From assembly GCF_964199755.1 (NCBI RefSeq), contig NC_133897.1, positions 112,096,037 to 112,160,036 of the forward strand: a DNA stretch of 64,000 bases. Direction: 5' to 3'. Source of the DNA: Larus michahellis. Taxonomy: Eukaryota > Chordata > Aves > Charadriiformes > Laridae. The notes under the pieces are model-generated. The model searched no databases. It saw only the letters and a list, made by a program, of their open reading frames with translations, and was not told the DNA's origin. The position numbers and the translations under genes were made by a program. This document shows positions 1 through 12,300 of this stretch, piece by piece; position 1 is the first letter of the stretch, and every line of letters starts with the position of its first letter.

Positions 1-507
1 GGAGTCAGTGACGGACAGGAGCTGAATTCCGGAACTAGAGTCAGGAATGCTCGGATCCGGATCAAAGGCAGACGAACAGACAGGGTCCTCCTCAGACATC
101 GGCCATTGAAGAAAGAGAGCGAGCCAGAGCAGCCTTGCCCCTTTGATCCCTCAGCTTTTATACTGAGCGTGATGCACATGGGATGGAATACCCTGTTGGT
201 CGGTTTTGGGTCACCTGTCCCATCTGCTTCTCCCTGCTGGTGGGACCCCTCTACGCTTCTCCCCTTCCGACCCTCTAACGGGGCAAACAGCGAAGTTAGC
301 TGACCTTGGTTGTTATAGCAATAAGTATAAGCAAGAGCCTCTGTGCACACCATTCCTTGGTATAATCAGGTCTTATCACTCCGAGAGTGAAGAGTTTCTG
401 AACAATATGCTGTTAATTTCAGACTTTAGTCAGTTAGAAGAGGCCCAACTAAAAAGTAAAATTACAAATCAGAAAATTGGTTTTGTTTTACCTCAAACCA
501 GGACACT
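1..507 (+). mobile_element. avian endogenous retrovirus LTR fragment
   Basis: The segment gcacatgggatggaatacc..gttggtcggttttgggtca resembles a block recurrent in bird ERV LTRs, and the right end (about 493-507) resembles their terminal aaaccaggaca. A TATA-like tttatactgag lies near 156. No gag, pol or env reading frame is visible here. The left side is cut by the window edge, so solo LTR versus end of a longer provirus cannot be decided. Identification is by remembered consensus only. Confidence 0.55.
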
Positions 508-764
508 GTGGTAATTCCACTTCTGTCCAGTGATTTGTATGGATTAAATGCCATATTACTGGAGGTGTAAAAGGGGATGCATGCAAGTTTTATTTCCCAA
601 GCGTTTATTTGCTGCTGGCATGAAGAAAAATAGAGCAAAGGCCTTGACGTAATTTTTTTCTTACATTGAAATATGAGGTTTTGTTCTTTCTCACATTGAA
701 ATGATTGTTATGTCCAAAGTTCCTTTTAGAATAAAATGTGCAGAATTGGGAATGGAGTTACAGA

Positions 765-1360
765 TTCATAGAATATTTTGGGTTGGAAGGGACCTTTAAA
801 GGTCATCTAGCCCAACCTCCCCCTGCAGTGAGCAGAGACATTTTCAACTAGGTTGGGTTGCTCAGAGCCCAGTCCAACCTGACCATGAATGGTTCCAGGG
901 ATGGGGCATCTACCACATTTCTGGGCAACCTGTTCCAGTGCCTCCCCACCCCCATTGTAAAAAATTTCTTCCTTTTATCTACTCTAAATCTACCCTCTTT
1001 TTGTTTAAAGCCATTTCCCCTTGTCCTATCACAACAGGCCCTGCTAAAAAATCTGTCCCCATGTTTCCTGTAGGCCCTCTTTAAGTACTGAAAGGATGCA
1101 ATAAGGTCTCCCTGGAGCCTTCTCCAGGCTGAATAACCCCAACTCTCTCAGCCTGTCCTCATAGGAGAGGTGCTCCAGCCCTCTGATCGTTTTTGCGTCC
1201 TCCTCTGGACCCGCTCCCACAGGTCCATGTCCTTCCTGTGCTGAGGACTCCAGAACTGGACACAGCACTCCAGGTGGGGTCTCACGAGAGTGGAGTCGAG
1301 GGGAGCAATCACCTCCCTCGACCTGCTGGCCACTCTTCTTTTGATGCAGCTTCTTTTGAG
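765..1360 (-). mobile_element. CR1 LINE, 5'-truncated, antisense to SPIRE1
   Basis: The + strand begins with ttcatagaat and the typical gggttggaagggacctttaaa, the reverse complement of the CR1 3' end. It continues through the standard 3' UTR and the end of ORF2 (- strand frame 1044-1364, containing GHGPVGAGPEEDA). It is truncated at its own 5' end near 1360, as most CR1 copies are. It lies in a SPIRE1 intron. Confidence 0.93.
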
Positions 1361-3264
1361 TCATGCTGGTGACGTTCAGTATGGTACAAACAGATCTGCC
1401 CTATAGTTTAGATGACCACTGAATGTACTTTAATGTAACAACATGTAAGGTAATAAGGTTTAAGGATTATAAATTTAAGTAGAAACACCATGTGGGACAC
1501 TTGCACCATCTGGACAGAAATATTTGTTGCTATTAAAAAGAAGACAAAAAAGAGTGTTAGAGTGAAATATTTGGGAGTATAAGGTACATTGCACATGTCC
1601 CAGAGTTATTGCTTGTTGCTCAGTTTATAGCAGGTCAAGCACACAACTACACTTGACTATTGGGGCGAGGGGGGCTGTACTCTTGCAGTTCCCCCTCTGT
1701 GATATGGGGGGTCCTATGGAATCTGTTTCCCAGCAGCCACGGGCTGTGTCCCTCTGCTCTGCACAACACACGCACACAGGTAAAGTCTTCTCTACCCTGA
1801 GCTGCCACTGAGAAAAGCCAGCCTGTGGCTGGCCACTCTCAATCCAAAACTTCTTTGGAAATGTTAATTTAATCTTGGTAGCTGTTCTCACAGAGGGAGA
1901 GTTTGAGTAGAGGAATTGGAGTGAGCTTTCAAATGACCTCATGAAATCATCAGAGTAAGCTATCGAGACAAACACAGCCTTGAGGTACGTGTCCTTTTAA
2001 TGAAAAGCATGGATTTGTGACTCAAGCACGTTGAACTAATGGAGCTTGGAGAAAACTTTGTTTCATGTACGAGTTTTATCAACCTTCAGTTAGGAATCAG
2101 CATTAGGTGATAAACACCTTTATGCTTTAAAATGCGTTTGCCTTTATGCTAAGTTTGGACAGGGATTTAGATACTGTTTCTGTAGCTGTTATCTGTGGCT
2201 GGTGTTGTCTAGTTAATAAACTACAGGAAAAATACCCTGACTCCCAAATTTGGGTCTGAGTCAGCCACCTACTGTGTTCCCCACATAGATTCATTCTCAC
2301 GAGCAAAACTTGTCCCAGCACAACCTTTTTTTAAACATCTTTTCGTGCAGTGGTACGTGTGGCTGACAGGCCCTTTCATACCAACTTGCATGTTTATCAC
2401 CTGTCAAGTAAGACTGATAAGCTGATGTCAGTTTTGATGCGTTCTTGTACATTCTTGTTGCTGGGCTTGGCCTGCTTATTTGGATTAGAGCACTGGAATT
2501 TTATTTTCGGTTGAGAAATATTTTGAGTGTTTACTCCCTGAATTACACTGTTTAATGGGAAATATAGATAGGTCTTTCCATAAATAAAGAACATCCGACC
2601 ACTTTCTCCTAGGAATAAAATGGTTAGAGTCCCAGAAAGAAGAGGATAATATTATGGATACGTTTTAAAGGCTGAGGTTTTTAAAAAGAAAAGAATCAGC
2701 ACAAATCACACTGTGTTCAGCCTTTTTTTCCATCCTCTTCAAGGAAACTACTGCTCAAGCTTAGCTTGAGTGTCTCTCTTTATTAGTTTAATTATAATCA
2801 TTGCAGATTAAGCTTAAAAAAATCAGAAATATCTTTATTTCAGGTCACTGAAACTTGTGTGAAATGTGGCTTTGTACTTTCAGGTTTTTTCAGCTTTCTT
2901 TCTCTTTGTCTCCTCTCTCTCTTTTCCCTTTCCCCTTCCTTTCTTTCATTTTAATTGAAAGTATTCCATTTTTAAGATACTTGCCTCTTGTTTTGATATT
3001 TGATTTGTTGAATTTCAAAAATCTCATTCTACAACTATACAAATATATTTATAATCGTTCTGTTTGCAAGTCCCATTTATGCTACTGTAGTTTTCAGACT
3101 TCGAGCTTTACTACAGTAAAGCAATGGTATGTCTGACACATTTTGGATTTAGGCAACAGAATCCAAAATGTCTCAAGTGGAGTTAATCTTTTGGTTTCGT
3201 TACCCCTCTGCTTTTCTAATAGCTGAATCATTTTCTTTTTGTTGTTTTTGTTTCTTTTTTACAG
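1361..3264 (+). other. SPIRE1 intron, rest of first visible intron
   Basis: AT-rich intronic DNA with no coding exon that I can support. A pyrimidine-rich tract (2880-2945) and the acceptor tract at 3235-3264 are the only notable features. The stretch 508-764 left of the CR1 is equally featureless. Confidence 0.6.
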
Positions 3265-3306
3265 CAATGCGGCCACTTAGCATGTCTTACAGTTTTGACT
3301 TGTCAG
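3265..3306 (+). CDS. SPIRE1: SPIRE1 42-nt exon
   Basis: A very short exon lies between acceptor ttttttacag and donor gtaaaa. It completes one codon (CA), then reads [13 protein letters not shown] and leaves one base. That base joins the next exon as D-V-S-T-P-E, giving the SPIRE1 stretch [16 protein letters not shown]. At 42 nt it enters and leaves in the same phase, so it could be skipped in frame (14 aa). Confidence 0.9.
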
Positions 3307-6300
3307 GTAAAAGGTGCAACAACGCCTGACGTGGTTATTGTGCTTATTGTGAAATTTGTTCCATCTGTTTGTTGAACTCCCATTTAAGAAAGAAACTTGA
3401 AGGGATTCTTCCAAGATATGGTCAGTGAAAATAAAAATTAAGAGAAATTACTTATTAATACCTGCATTTCCCTTGCCACAAAAGGATACCTAGGTATAGG
3501 AAATAACTGTATTTCACCTGAAATAGAGTGCTGGAATTCTGTTTAAATAAATAACCAAAATAAGGTGGCCCACAGCTATTCCGAAGTCTAAAAAGGATTG
3601 CAGAATACAGTGTCACCTTCAAGTCTGATTTACTTATTTATTAATCTGACCTTTGTGTCTTTACACTCACTTTTTGACTAGCCCATCTTTTGCAGTACTT
3701 CATTTCTCACAAGGATCCAGAAACTGGTTTTGAACTCATCTATCTTCCTAGACTTAATGAAATACACCTATGAATACTAATCTAAAAAGGAACTGTCAAT
3801 TCTGCTGTCTTTACTACAAATGCTTTGAGTTGTGAAATCAAAGATGTTCACTCAAAAGAGGCTAAACCTTCTTTACTGGTTAGCAAAATAAGTTGCTAAG
3901 ATTTGCTGCTAACAGCTGATACAGAGGATCCGATAGCTGATCCTTCATCAACTACCTAATATCATATTTAAAGGTGCCTTGTGGTGGGCCATTAGTTCGG
4001 ACATGCAGTAACTGTATGAACATGTTCTACTTCAGAGACAGCAACATCAAAGAGAGTTTGGGCCTACTAGCCAGAAAATAAATTAATTTCTCCCTCATCA
4101 TGCACTAACTTTCCAGGATGCTCAGGCCCAAAGACTCCATCATTGATATTGGAAATATTCTACATTAGCCCCAAAGGTTTGCCCGCTGAGGAGAGCTCTT
4201 ATGCTAGCTCTTACCTCATTTCCCCTAGGTGACTCCCAAGAAAAACACTCTCCAAATAAATCCATGCTCTCATTTTGTGAAGAAGCAACAGCAGCTGTAC
4301 CCTTCCTGCTTCCTTCCAGTTGCACATAGAAACACCTCATCTGGGACTTTTGCAGAGTTTTCATCCTCTGTTTCTCCATGCACCCGTTAACCTTATGTGG
4401 TTATTTTCCCCATAGAAAGGCATCATCTGACTGAAATGCTAGCATATTGTGAACTGGAAAGACCATATAGAAGTTTTTTTGATTCCCCTACTATAAAAAA
4501 TACAATAGTTTTGTAATATGGGAGCAAAGTTCACAAGTGACCTTTCTGCAAATGTGACTTCATGTTCTGACTGAGCCAAGTGAACAGCTTGCCACTTGTC
4601 TCCCTGCTCCCTCTCCTCCCCAAGCTCCCCTCTAAGGATGTGATTCCTCCTCTCTGCCAGTCCTGCTCATTTGTTCATGAGATGACCTGGTTAAATTCAT
4701 GTAACCCAGGAACGAATAGTTTTGGGTTTTTTTAGCAGGTTGGCTTTCTGCTCTTCTGGTGATTTAAACCTGCCTACTATCTGATCAGATGATCAGAGAG
4801 CTGGCTGAGGGCAGACGATGAGCCTGGGCGGATGGGAGGAAGGAACAGGCTCTCCCTGTCAGAGGTGGTGGCAAGCTGTTAATCCAGCTCAAGCCCTCTT
4901 GTGAAACCTTACACTGATGGCGTATTGTACAGCTACTACAGCTGTCTGGTGGGATTCAAATTATGTATGTGCTTGGTATCACGTTTTACTCCACTGAAAA
5001 CTGAAGGGTGCTCAGGGGGTCAGATAATAGTGTTAACAGCCAAACTTCAGTTTTCAAAAAGTATTGCTGCTTTCAGATATGCCAAAAGTTCCTTCAGTTT
5101 TAAGACGGTACAACTGAATGTGCCAGTGACCAACAAAAGGGAAATGTTCAGGTCTGTCCGTCTACGTGTGTCTGCTTCTTTTGCCTTTTATTTCTAAGAA
5201 TCCTGAGACATCCTCATTTGTTTAAATCCAAACAGTATTTTGTAAAAGCTCCCTTCATAATCCATTAATTCATTACCATAATGTTTTTATTTTAAAGAAT
5301 TAGCTCCATAGCAATCTATACTGTACTTGGATTTGCTCTTTTTGACTGACCATTGAAGAACTCTTCTTGTTTTCTTTGTCCGTCTTCCAAATGTGATTGT
5401 TTCTGTTTTTTTCAAGTCATGTGGTTCTCAGCAAATGGCGTGACTGAGTGATCTGATAAATTGTCTTTAGAAGTAAATTCAGGATGATTAAAACATTCCA
5501 GTTAGGTAGATGCGAGACACCAGATGAGCAGTACAAATGAATTAGATGGGTTGGGATGTTGATAGTAAGCAGATAAGTGGTAGTTTTGAATGTTGCTGCT
5601 TTGCGTGCTTTTACTTTTTTCATTATTTTCGAGTCAGGGAAGCTCTACTGTGCTTTCATTCTATGGTCACTATTTCCACATCCTTGCTTTTTCACTGCTT
5701 TCATTGCTCTCTGCTTGATGGAATTGCTGTCATGAAAAAACACAAACCAGCTGAAAACCAGAAGTGTTTCCTGCTAAGTGCTAAAAGACAGGTGCCAGGC
5801 TTTTATTATGCTTGCTGTCGGCAACTGGGATGATGCAGACCAGTTCTGAGAAGACTGTAGCTGGCACCGAGCCCGTGTAGTTGGTGTGTCACTCTGCCCA
5901 ACTCCACACATCTGCCTGCTGTTGGCATCCTGAAGAGGAGAGGAGGGATGCCTGGGTCCTCCTTTTACACTGCTGATTCCTACTGGTAGAATAGAAGGAG
6001 CAAGCGTTAGCCACCAATGAGAGTAATCTGAGAGGTACTCGGGTATCAACTAAGAACCGGGGCAGTCATTGCCTGCTTCTTCTAATAGAAACATAGCTTA
6101 AAAGCAGCTTCAGTTCTATGCACTGTGTTGAACGTAGCTCAAAAGACCAGTTGTTCCCACTTCAGTTCTTACCTCAAAGCCGTATGTGCGTGGCTGCTTT
6201 GAAGCTATTACTTCAGGAACAGCTTGTACATTTTGGGTTCCGGGAGTGCAGGGAGAGAAGAAAAAGAAAACTGAAATGTTTGAAGCCAAACTTCACAGAG

Positions 6301-9300
6301 ATTATTCCTGTTGTTCCCAACCCTGTGAGGTAATGTGTATCACTGTTGGCTTTACATGATCTGTGCCTCAGACCAGCGTGGAAGGAACTCTACCGGGTCC
6401 TGGTAATCTGTTAATTTAGATAACACAATAATAAATGTGCTGCAAACACCAGCAAAAGACTGGCAGTTTGATACAGTGATTTATTAGGTTTCAGGTTTGA
6501 CTTCTTCATCTAAGTCGATTGGAAGAAACAGTGTGTCTCTCTTACCATTATTCATTATATAATCTTTCCCAGTATATTATCATCATCATATAGCTATATT
6601 GATTCTGCAAATCCATTTTAGCCTTCTTTTAAACTCTGTATAAATGATGAGGTTGAGGAGTACATTTGCTGTATAGAACAGAATTCAGGTTTCTGTTGTC
6701 ATTATTTGCCAAGGAGAGCTGGTTAGGAGGCAGACAGCATATGGTTACATGACTGCTCTGGTTTGCATGTAGTCTGTGGTCTGATTAATTCCTTGTTTCA
6801 TAAGAGACGTACTCTTACATGTAAATAAAGGTGCATTTCATATTATCCTAGGGTGGGTTTTTTTGTCTCCCCTTTCTTAAGGCTAGTCAGGGAAGGCCAA
6901 GACAAAGATCAAGTAATCAAATCAAGACCTTCTCTTCTTTCATTTGCCTGTTGTAATGATAGCTTAGAAGAAACTCAAAAGAAACCAAACATATTCATCC
7001 AATTTGCAGATACTGTTCGTTGTACTTGCTGCCTGACAACATGGAGAAATGACACTCTCCCAGTGTGTCTGACTCTCTAATAAAATCTTAACCCCAGGGT
7101 GTTACTCACACAAGCCCTTTTTTTTTAACAAATTTTGAATCATCTCCAAAACATTTAGCTGTTCTATGAAACTAGAGATTGTGCAACTACTACCCATTTT
7201 AAAAAAAATAAATTTAGGCGTTTGTTTCAAAGAATTGTCCGTTAATGTCTTCTGTCATATTCATTTTTATAAGCATTAGTCTAATGGTTGCTCCTGATTT
7301 GTTTATCCTGATTAATTTTATCTTGTTTATGATGATGTACGATCATTTGTCACATGGTGATGTTTCTGTTGCCTGAGTACATCACTAAAATAGCTTAAAG
7401 TAATCATTTCTTGGTCTGTAACTGCTAATGAATCCTGGATTTAATTCCAGAACAAGTTATTTTTGTTGAAGTCTCTTAGATGAAACTGTAAAATTTTATG
7501 ATCCCTTCCTTAAATTATGATAATCCTTTTATTCATGTATATCCAGAACTGTAAGTGCAGGAATGATAAACTGAACTTGAGTACTGTTGTCAAAAGAGAT
7601 TTTAAAAATACAATAGTTTTCTAATTTAACTGTTGTAAAATTCATTGGTTTATTGTTGTTTTATTCTTTAGTGCTTGCAAGTTGTAAAAAAAAAAAAAAA
7701 CTCCCTGTTTTTTAGATTAGAGGAAAGAATGGTGATAAATGACATTTCCTGCTGAAGAGCCCTTCAAAACAAATAATATGGATTGTATTCTCAAGTCACC
7801 TAAAGCTTCTCTGATATTCCAAGAAGATTTTATAAGCAATATGTTTCTGAACAACTCCTACATTTGTGAGCTTAAATAACACCTGTTTTAGGCTTTGTAG
7901 ATAGTGATTGGCTACATAAATTATCTCCAAAATGGATTAGAAATTTCCCTTTCTGGGGCCTAAAGAAATGGCGTCTAAATTCTTAGAAAACAAACAAAAG
8001 CAAAACACCAAAACAAAACAGAAAATAACAGAAAACTGGATATCCATTTCATCACCTGCTGTAGTGTTAGGGGATGTCTGGTTGATGTTCCTTCCTCTTT
8101 CCCCAGAGCTGTCGTATGTTTTATTTTTTGGAAAGAGGGCAATACTGTTGGTCTTTCCATCATTTTTATTCCAGTGAGTCCAACAATACTCACAGCCCGT
8201 TCTTCAGCCTCCCTGAAGAGGCAGGGGAGTCACCACCCACGGAGGTTTGGAGAGGAGGGACACCACCTTTGGCTGTTGTGTTGTTGGTGCCAGGGCTGCT
8301 TCACTGGACAGTCTGTTCAGGAACCGCCCTGTGCAATCAAAAGACAAATCAAAGGGGTTTGTCTTTCTCATTTGGGAAACCCTGAGCTTCTTCAATCAAC
8401 TGCGTGCCAGCTAATTATGAGGTCTCAAGAAGTGATATTGGCAGCAGGGAGGTGAGGCAGTTTGGTTTTTGTTTTCCTGCTGTTGCTTTCTGGGGTTGTG
8501 TTGAGCGGCTGTTAGAGCAGGAATGCATTTGATGTGGAGGACGCCCATGCTGTACTCGCAGAAATCTAGGAGGAAAAAAAACCCATGACCTATAAGCCAT
8601 AGTGCTAGTCAGGACACCCATTAGCAAAGCCTTTGAAGATAGGAACTAAGGGTTAGAGAGTCTAAGTCTTTGATTGCAACTCTTTGTAGGGAGGACCTGA
8701 AGGCAGTAATAACACTGTAGTACACCGATTCATGGGCTTGGAATGTCACCGTGACTTTAATAGTCCAAATAATTGCCTTTTCTTATACTCCCAGTTGAAG
8801 GTATGATTTATAGAGGAACTATAATACATCTCCTGTCCTTTCTAGCTCAGTTTCTAGCATTTAACAATAACCTAATTAGTTCTTTAAAATGTATATTGAT
8901 TTAACTTATTCATCTTCTTATTCCCTTTTAATAGCTACTCCGGTGAGAATGTTGTAAAACAGACCTACTACTGCAACTGGGGCTTTGTCTAGACTGTGTA
9001 GCTTTAACTTACCTAGTGCAAGAACAGCTTTTATCAATGCAAATTGTGTTGTAGCAGCAGCGACCGTGTCTGTTTATTCCAGGGCAGCTATGTAAGTAAC
9101 TCCAAACGATGTGTGAGTACTTACGTTTTTGGCATTGGGAATATCTGGGTGATATCATTTCTCTGTCATAGTCCTCCTGGTAACCTAAGGTACAAGTCAT
9201 TTAACCTTCTGTGCTTCTTTTCACCAAGTGTAAAAATGGGAATAATAACTCATCATTACCCTGGTCTTAAAATACCTGGAGGTACTTTGTTATTACAAGA

Positions 9301-12300
9301 CTGGGGAAGGAGTCCTATAATTACACGGGTAGAAAAACACATTTGTAGAAAGACCAGATGCTTAGGCATATATGCAAATGGAAGATTAAAAGCTTCTCTT
9401 CCTTCTCCCTCCCGACATAATTTCCTACAGATTGGAATACTGCGCTTTGTACTTTTACAGGGATAAAACTGATTTATCAGACCGAACTCTAAGCTCTCCT
9501 AAAATATCAAAGCCTAGGTCATTATCTTAATGTCTAAGCTAAGCTAGGCTAAACACAGCAAACCCAGTGCTTATGTTATCCGAGATGCATCTTCATTGCA
9601 CGCTGGCAGAAATCCCAAGTAATTTATTCAGTGGAGTTACATCCTTGTAAAACTCATGGAGATGAAAATAGAGCTGGAACTTTATGTTTCTGCTGTTACG
9701 TGAAGATTTGACATCACAGACATGTTTTTAATACAAACGACCATGCAAACCTAAGAATTGTGCATATTTTTGATGAATGCTAGTTATTTAGCTCATTTTC
9801 ATTCCTTTTCTGTATACTGCCAAGTAAAGTGTAATTCTGTCCTCACAGGAAAAACTAGGTTTACTCCATGGTAAACCTTCTAATTTCAGTGTGGCGTTGT
9901 CTTCAGATTCATTAGAAACCCACTTGTCCAGATACGGTTGTGCATTCTTATTATGCTTGTTATATGGTTAATTATAAATTTAAGGAAGAATATTTTTGGT
10001 TTTAACACAGGATTACTTTGGTATTAGTCTGAGGTTGGTTTTTAGTATTTTGCACTGCTGCTTTTTCCACTGCTTTCATTCTTTCATCTTGCTTCTGTAC
10101 CACAAGCCATTGCCTGTAGTTTTCTGAGCAATGTATTGCTAAAGTGAAATAATTGCACACATATAACTATCACAATATTTTTTTCCCTTTTGTGTGTATT
10201 GCCTTGACAGTAAGATTTGAGAAGGCAAAATAAAAATTAGGTCCAAACACCTATTGTTCTGTTTCTTTTGCTAGATGTATCTACGCCAGAGGCTGGAAGA
10301 AAATTATTGGATGTCTCTGTAGTGAACGGTGGTCTGGCACCACAAGGAAAGCAGAACGGGGCCACGCAAGTGACAGTACAACGCAAGAGACTCCTTAAGG
10401 CTCCCACGTTGGCTGAACTTGACAGCTCAGATTCAGAGGTAAAAAATCAGGACACAACTTGCTTCTTGATTTGTCAGAATTGAGTCGTCTTCCTTAATTT
10501 GCTGAGTTGATCAGATGAGAAGTGACTTTCCAGATTATAATCTGAATTTTCCATGACTGCTTTGTCAACCTGCAGAACTTCAAAAGCTGATCAAAAGCAT
10601 TAGATCAGACCTTAAAAATGACAATATTTTCTAAAATGTTAAATGCTAATTTTGGCCTTAAACCCAGTATTTACTAATTTTTCTAAATGCCCAGTATCTG
10701 CCCACAGCGTATATGTAGCAATTATGCATTTGGGACTGCAGGCAAATTTGTTGCACCCTTCTGGCACCCGTGCAGAAGCTGTCGCTAAAGGCCTCAGACG
10801 CGGAGGCCAGCCTCACCGTACCAGCTGTTAAATAATGAGCGTCAGCTGTCCCAGAGGGGTTGAAGTTTGGTGCAAATGTCAGTGCATTAGTTTGCAATAT
10901 AGGCTTGGGAAGTAACACCCAACAAATGTTTCACAGACAACAGGCAGGGACGAGCAAATACCACTTAGATGGAGAAAAAACTTCGAATCCATCCTCTCTC
11001 AAATGGAGAGTTAAAGATTTAAAAAAGCATAAGAAGGACAGAGGGTTTAAAAAGCTCTCTCTTAAAAGCTGCATTATAAATGATCCTCAAGAAGTACCAA
11101 CATTACATCCTCAAGAATGAGCTTTGTTTTCTGCACCAGTACTATTATTAATTGAGTTTGGACCTTTCTGAAAGTTAAGCTGTCTGGAAAGCACATGCAG
11201 GCGGGGTTTATTCATGGAGGCTAATTTTAGCCTGGGGAAGGCAGTCTTCCTTGACTCTCTTTCTCTCTAATAAATAGGGAAGGAGGGATTTCCTGACAGG
11301 GCGCTTACAAAGGCGCCTAAGCTGAAAGATAGGAGGCTGAGGAGAAATATATGTGGGGAGAAATTTATCTCTTTGCATACCTTCTTGATCTGTGAAAGGT
11401 TGAGCCTCTTTGTACTAGGGGTTATCCTATGGGTGGCTTGTGTGGGTGCATAATTTGGTGCATGTATTCTGAAAGCAGAAGGGATTTGCATTCTGAAATC
11501 TCTCAGCAGTCTTTAAAATTACAATGGAGGCTATAAGAGGTTTTGTTAATATGAATGAAGCTGGGCAGGATGCAGGAATATTAAGACCTGTCAATGAGAG
11601 CTGGATCTTGAACTTACAGCTTCCCAGCTTGTAGCTAATGCAGTGTGATATTTCACGTGGAAAAATGAGCAGAAGTCATTAAAAGAAAATTCTGTAAAGG
11701 GAAATGTGAAGTGATCCTTGGACAAGAGAAAAATAAGATGTCTGTCTGTGACTATTGATTAGGGAATACCGTGTAGACAAGCAAAGTCATATAGAACAAG
11801 CTCTGGAACATACAGCAAAAGATAAATTGAAAATAAATCAGCCACATCGAACTGTCACAGAAAACAGATGCTGTACTGGTTTGAGTCAACAGAAGTAGCT
11901 GGTGAAGCAATTAAGATGATTAAGATGCTCAGCAGAATACTGGTTGGGGCTCAGGAACAGTGCTGAAGTAGTGTAAATAAACAAACTGAAGGGAGTTTGG
12001 GTGAAATTTTCTGAGCTGGAGAGGGAGGTGGGACAAAGAACATTTGAAGAAAGTGGCGATCGCTCTGTCAAAATGTCTTATTTCTTTGCTGACTTTTACT
12101 GTGTATGTAACACACAGAAGAGCGTATGTGTTGTCCTGATCGCCTATAAATGACTCGGACACCTCTTTGCCTGCAATTTGAATTGGGCTTAACCTATTTA
12201 GAGTTACTCACTGGGAGTTAAATTATGACTATGTTATGCCCTAAATTACAGGCTGCAAATATCTGCATTGCTGAGCTGAGGACCTCCAAATGAGCTATGA

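Noticed and set aside
1044-1364. 106-codon - strand frame
   Set aside because: It is the decayed end of CR1 ORF2, reported with the mobile element rather than as a gene.
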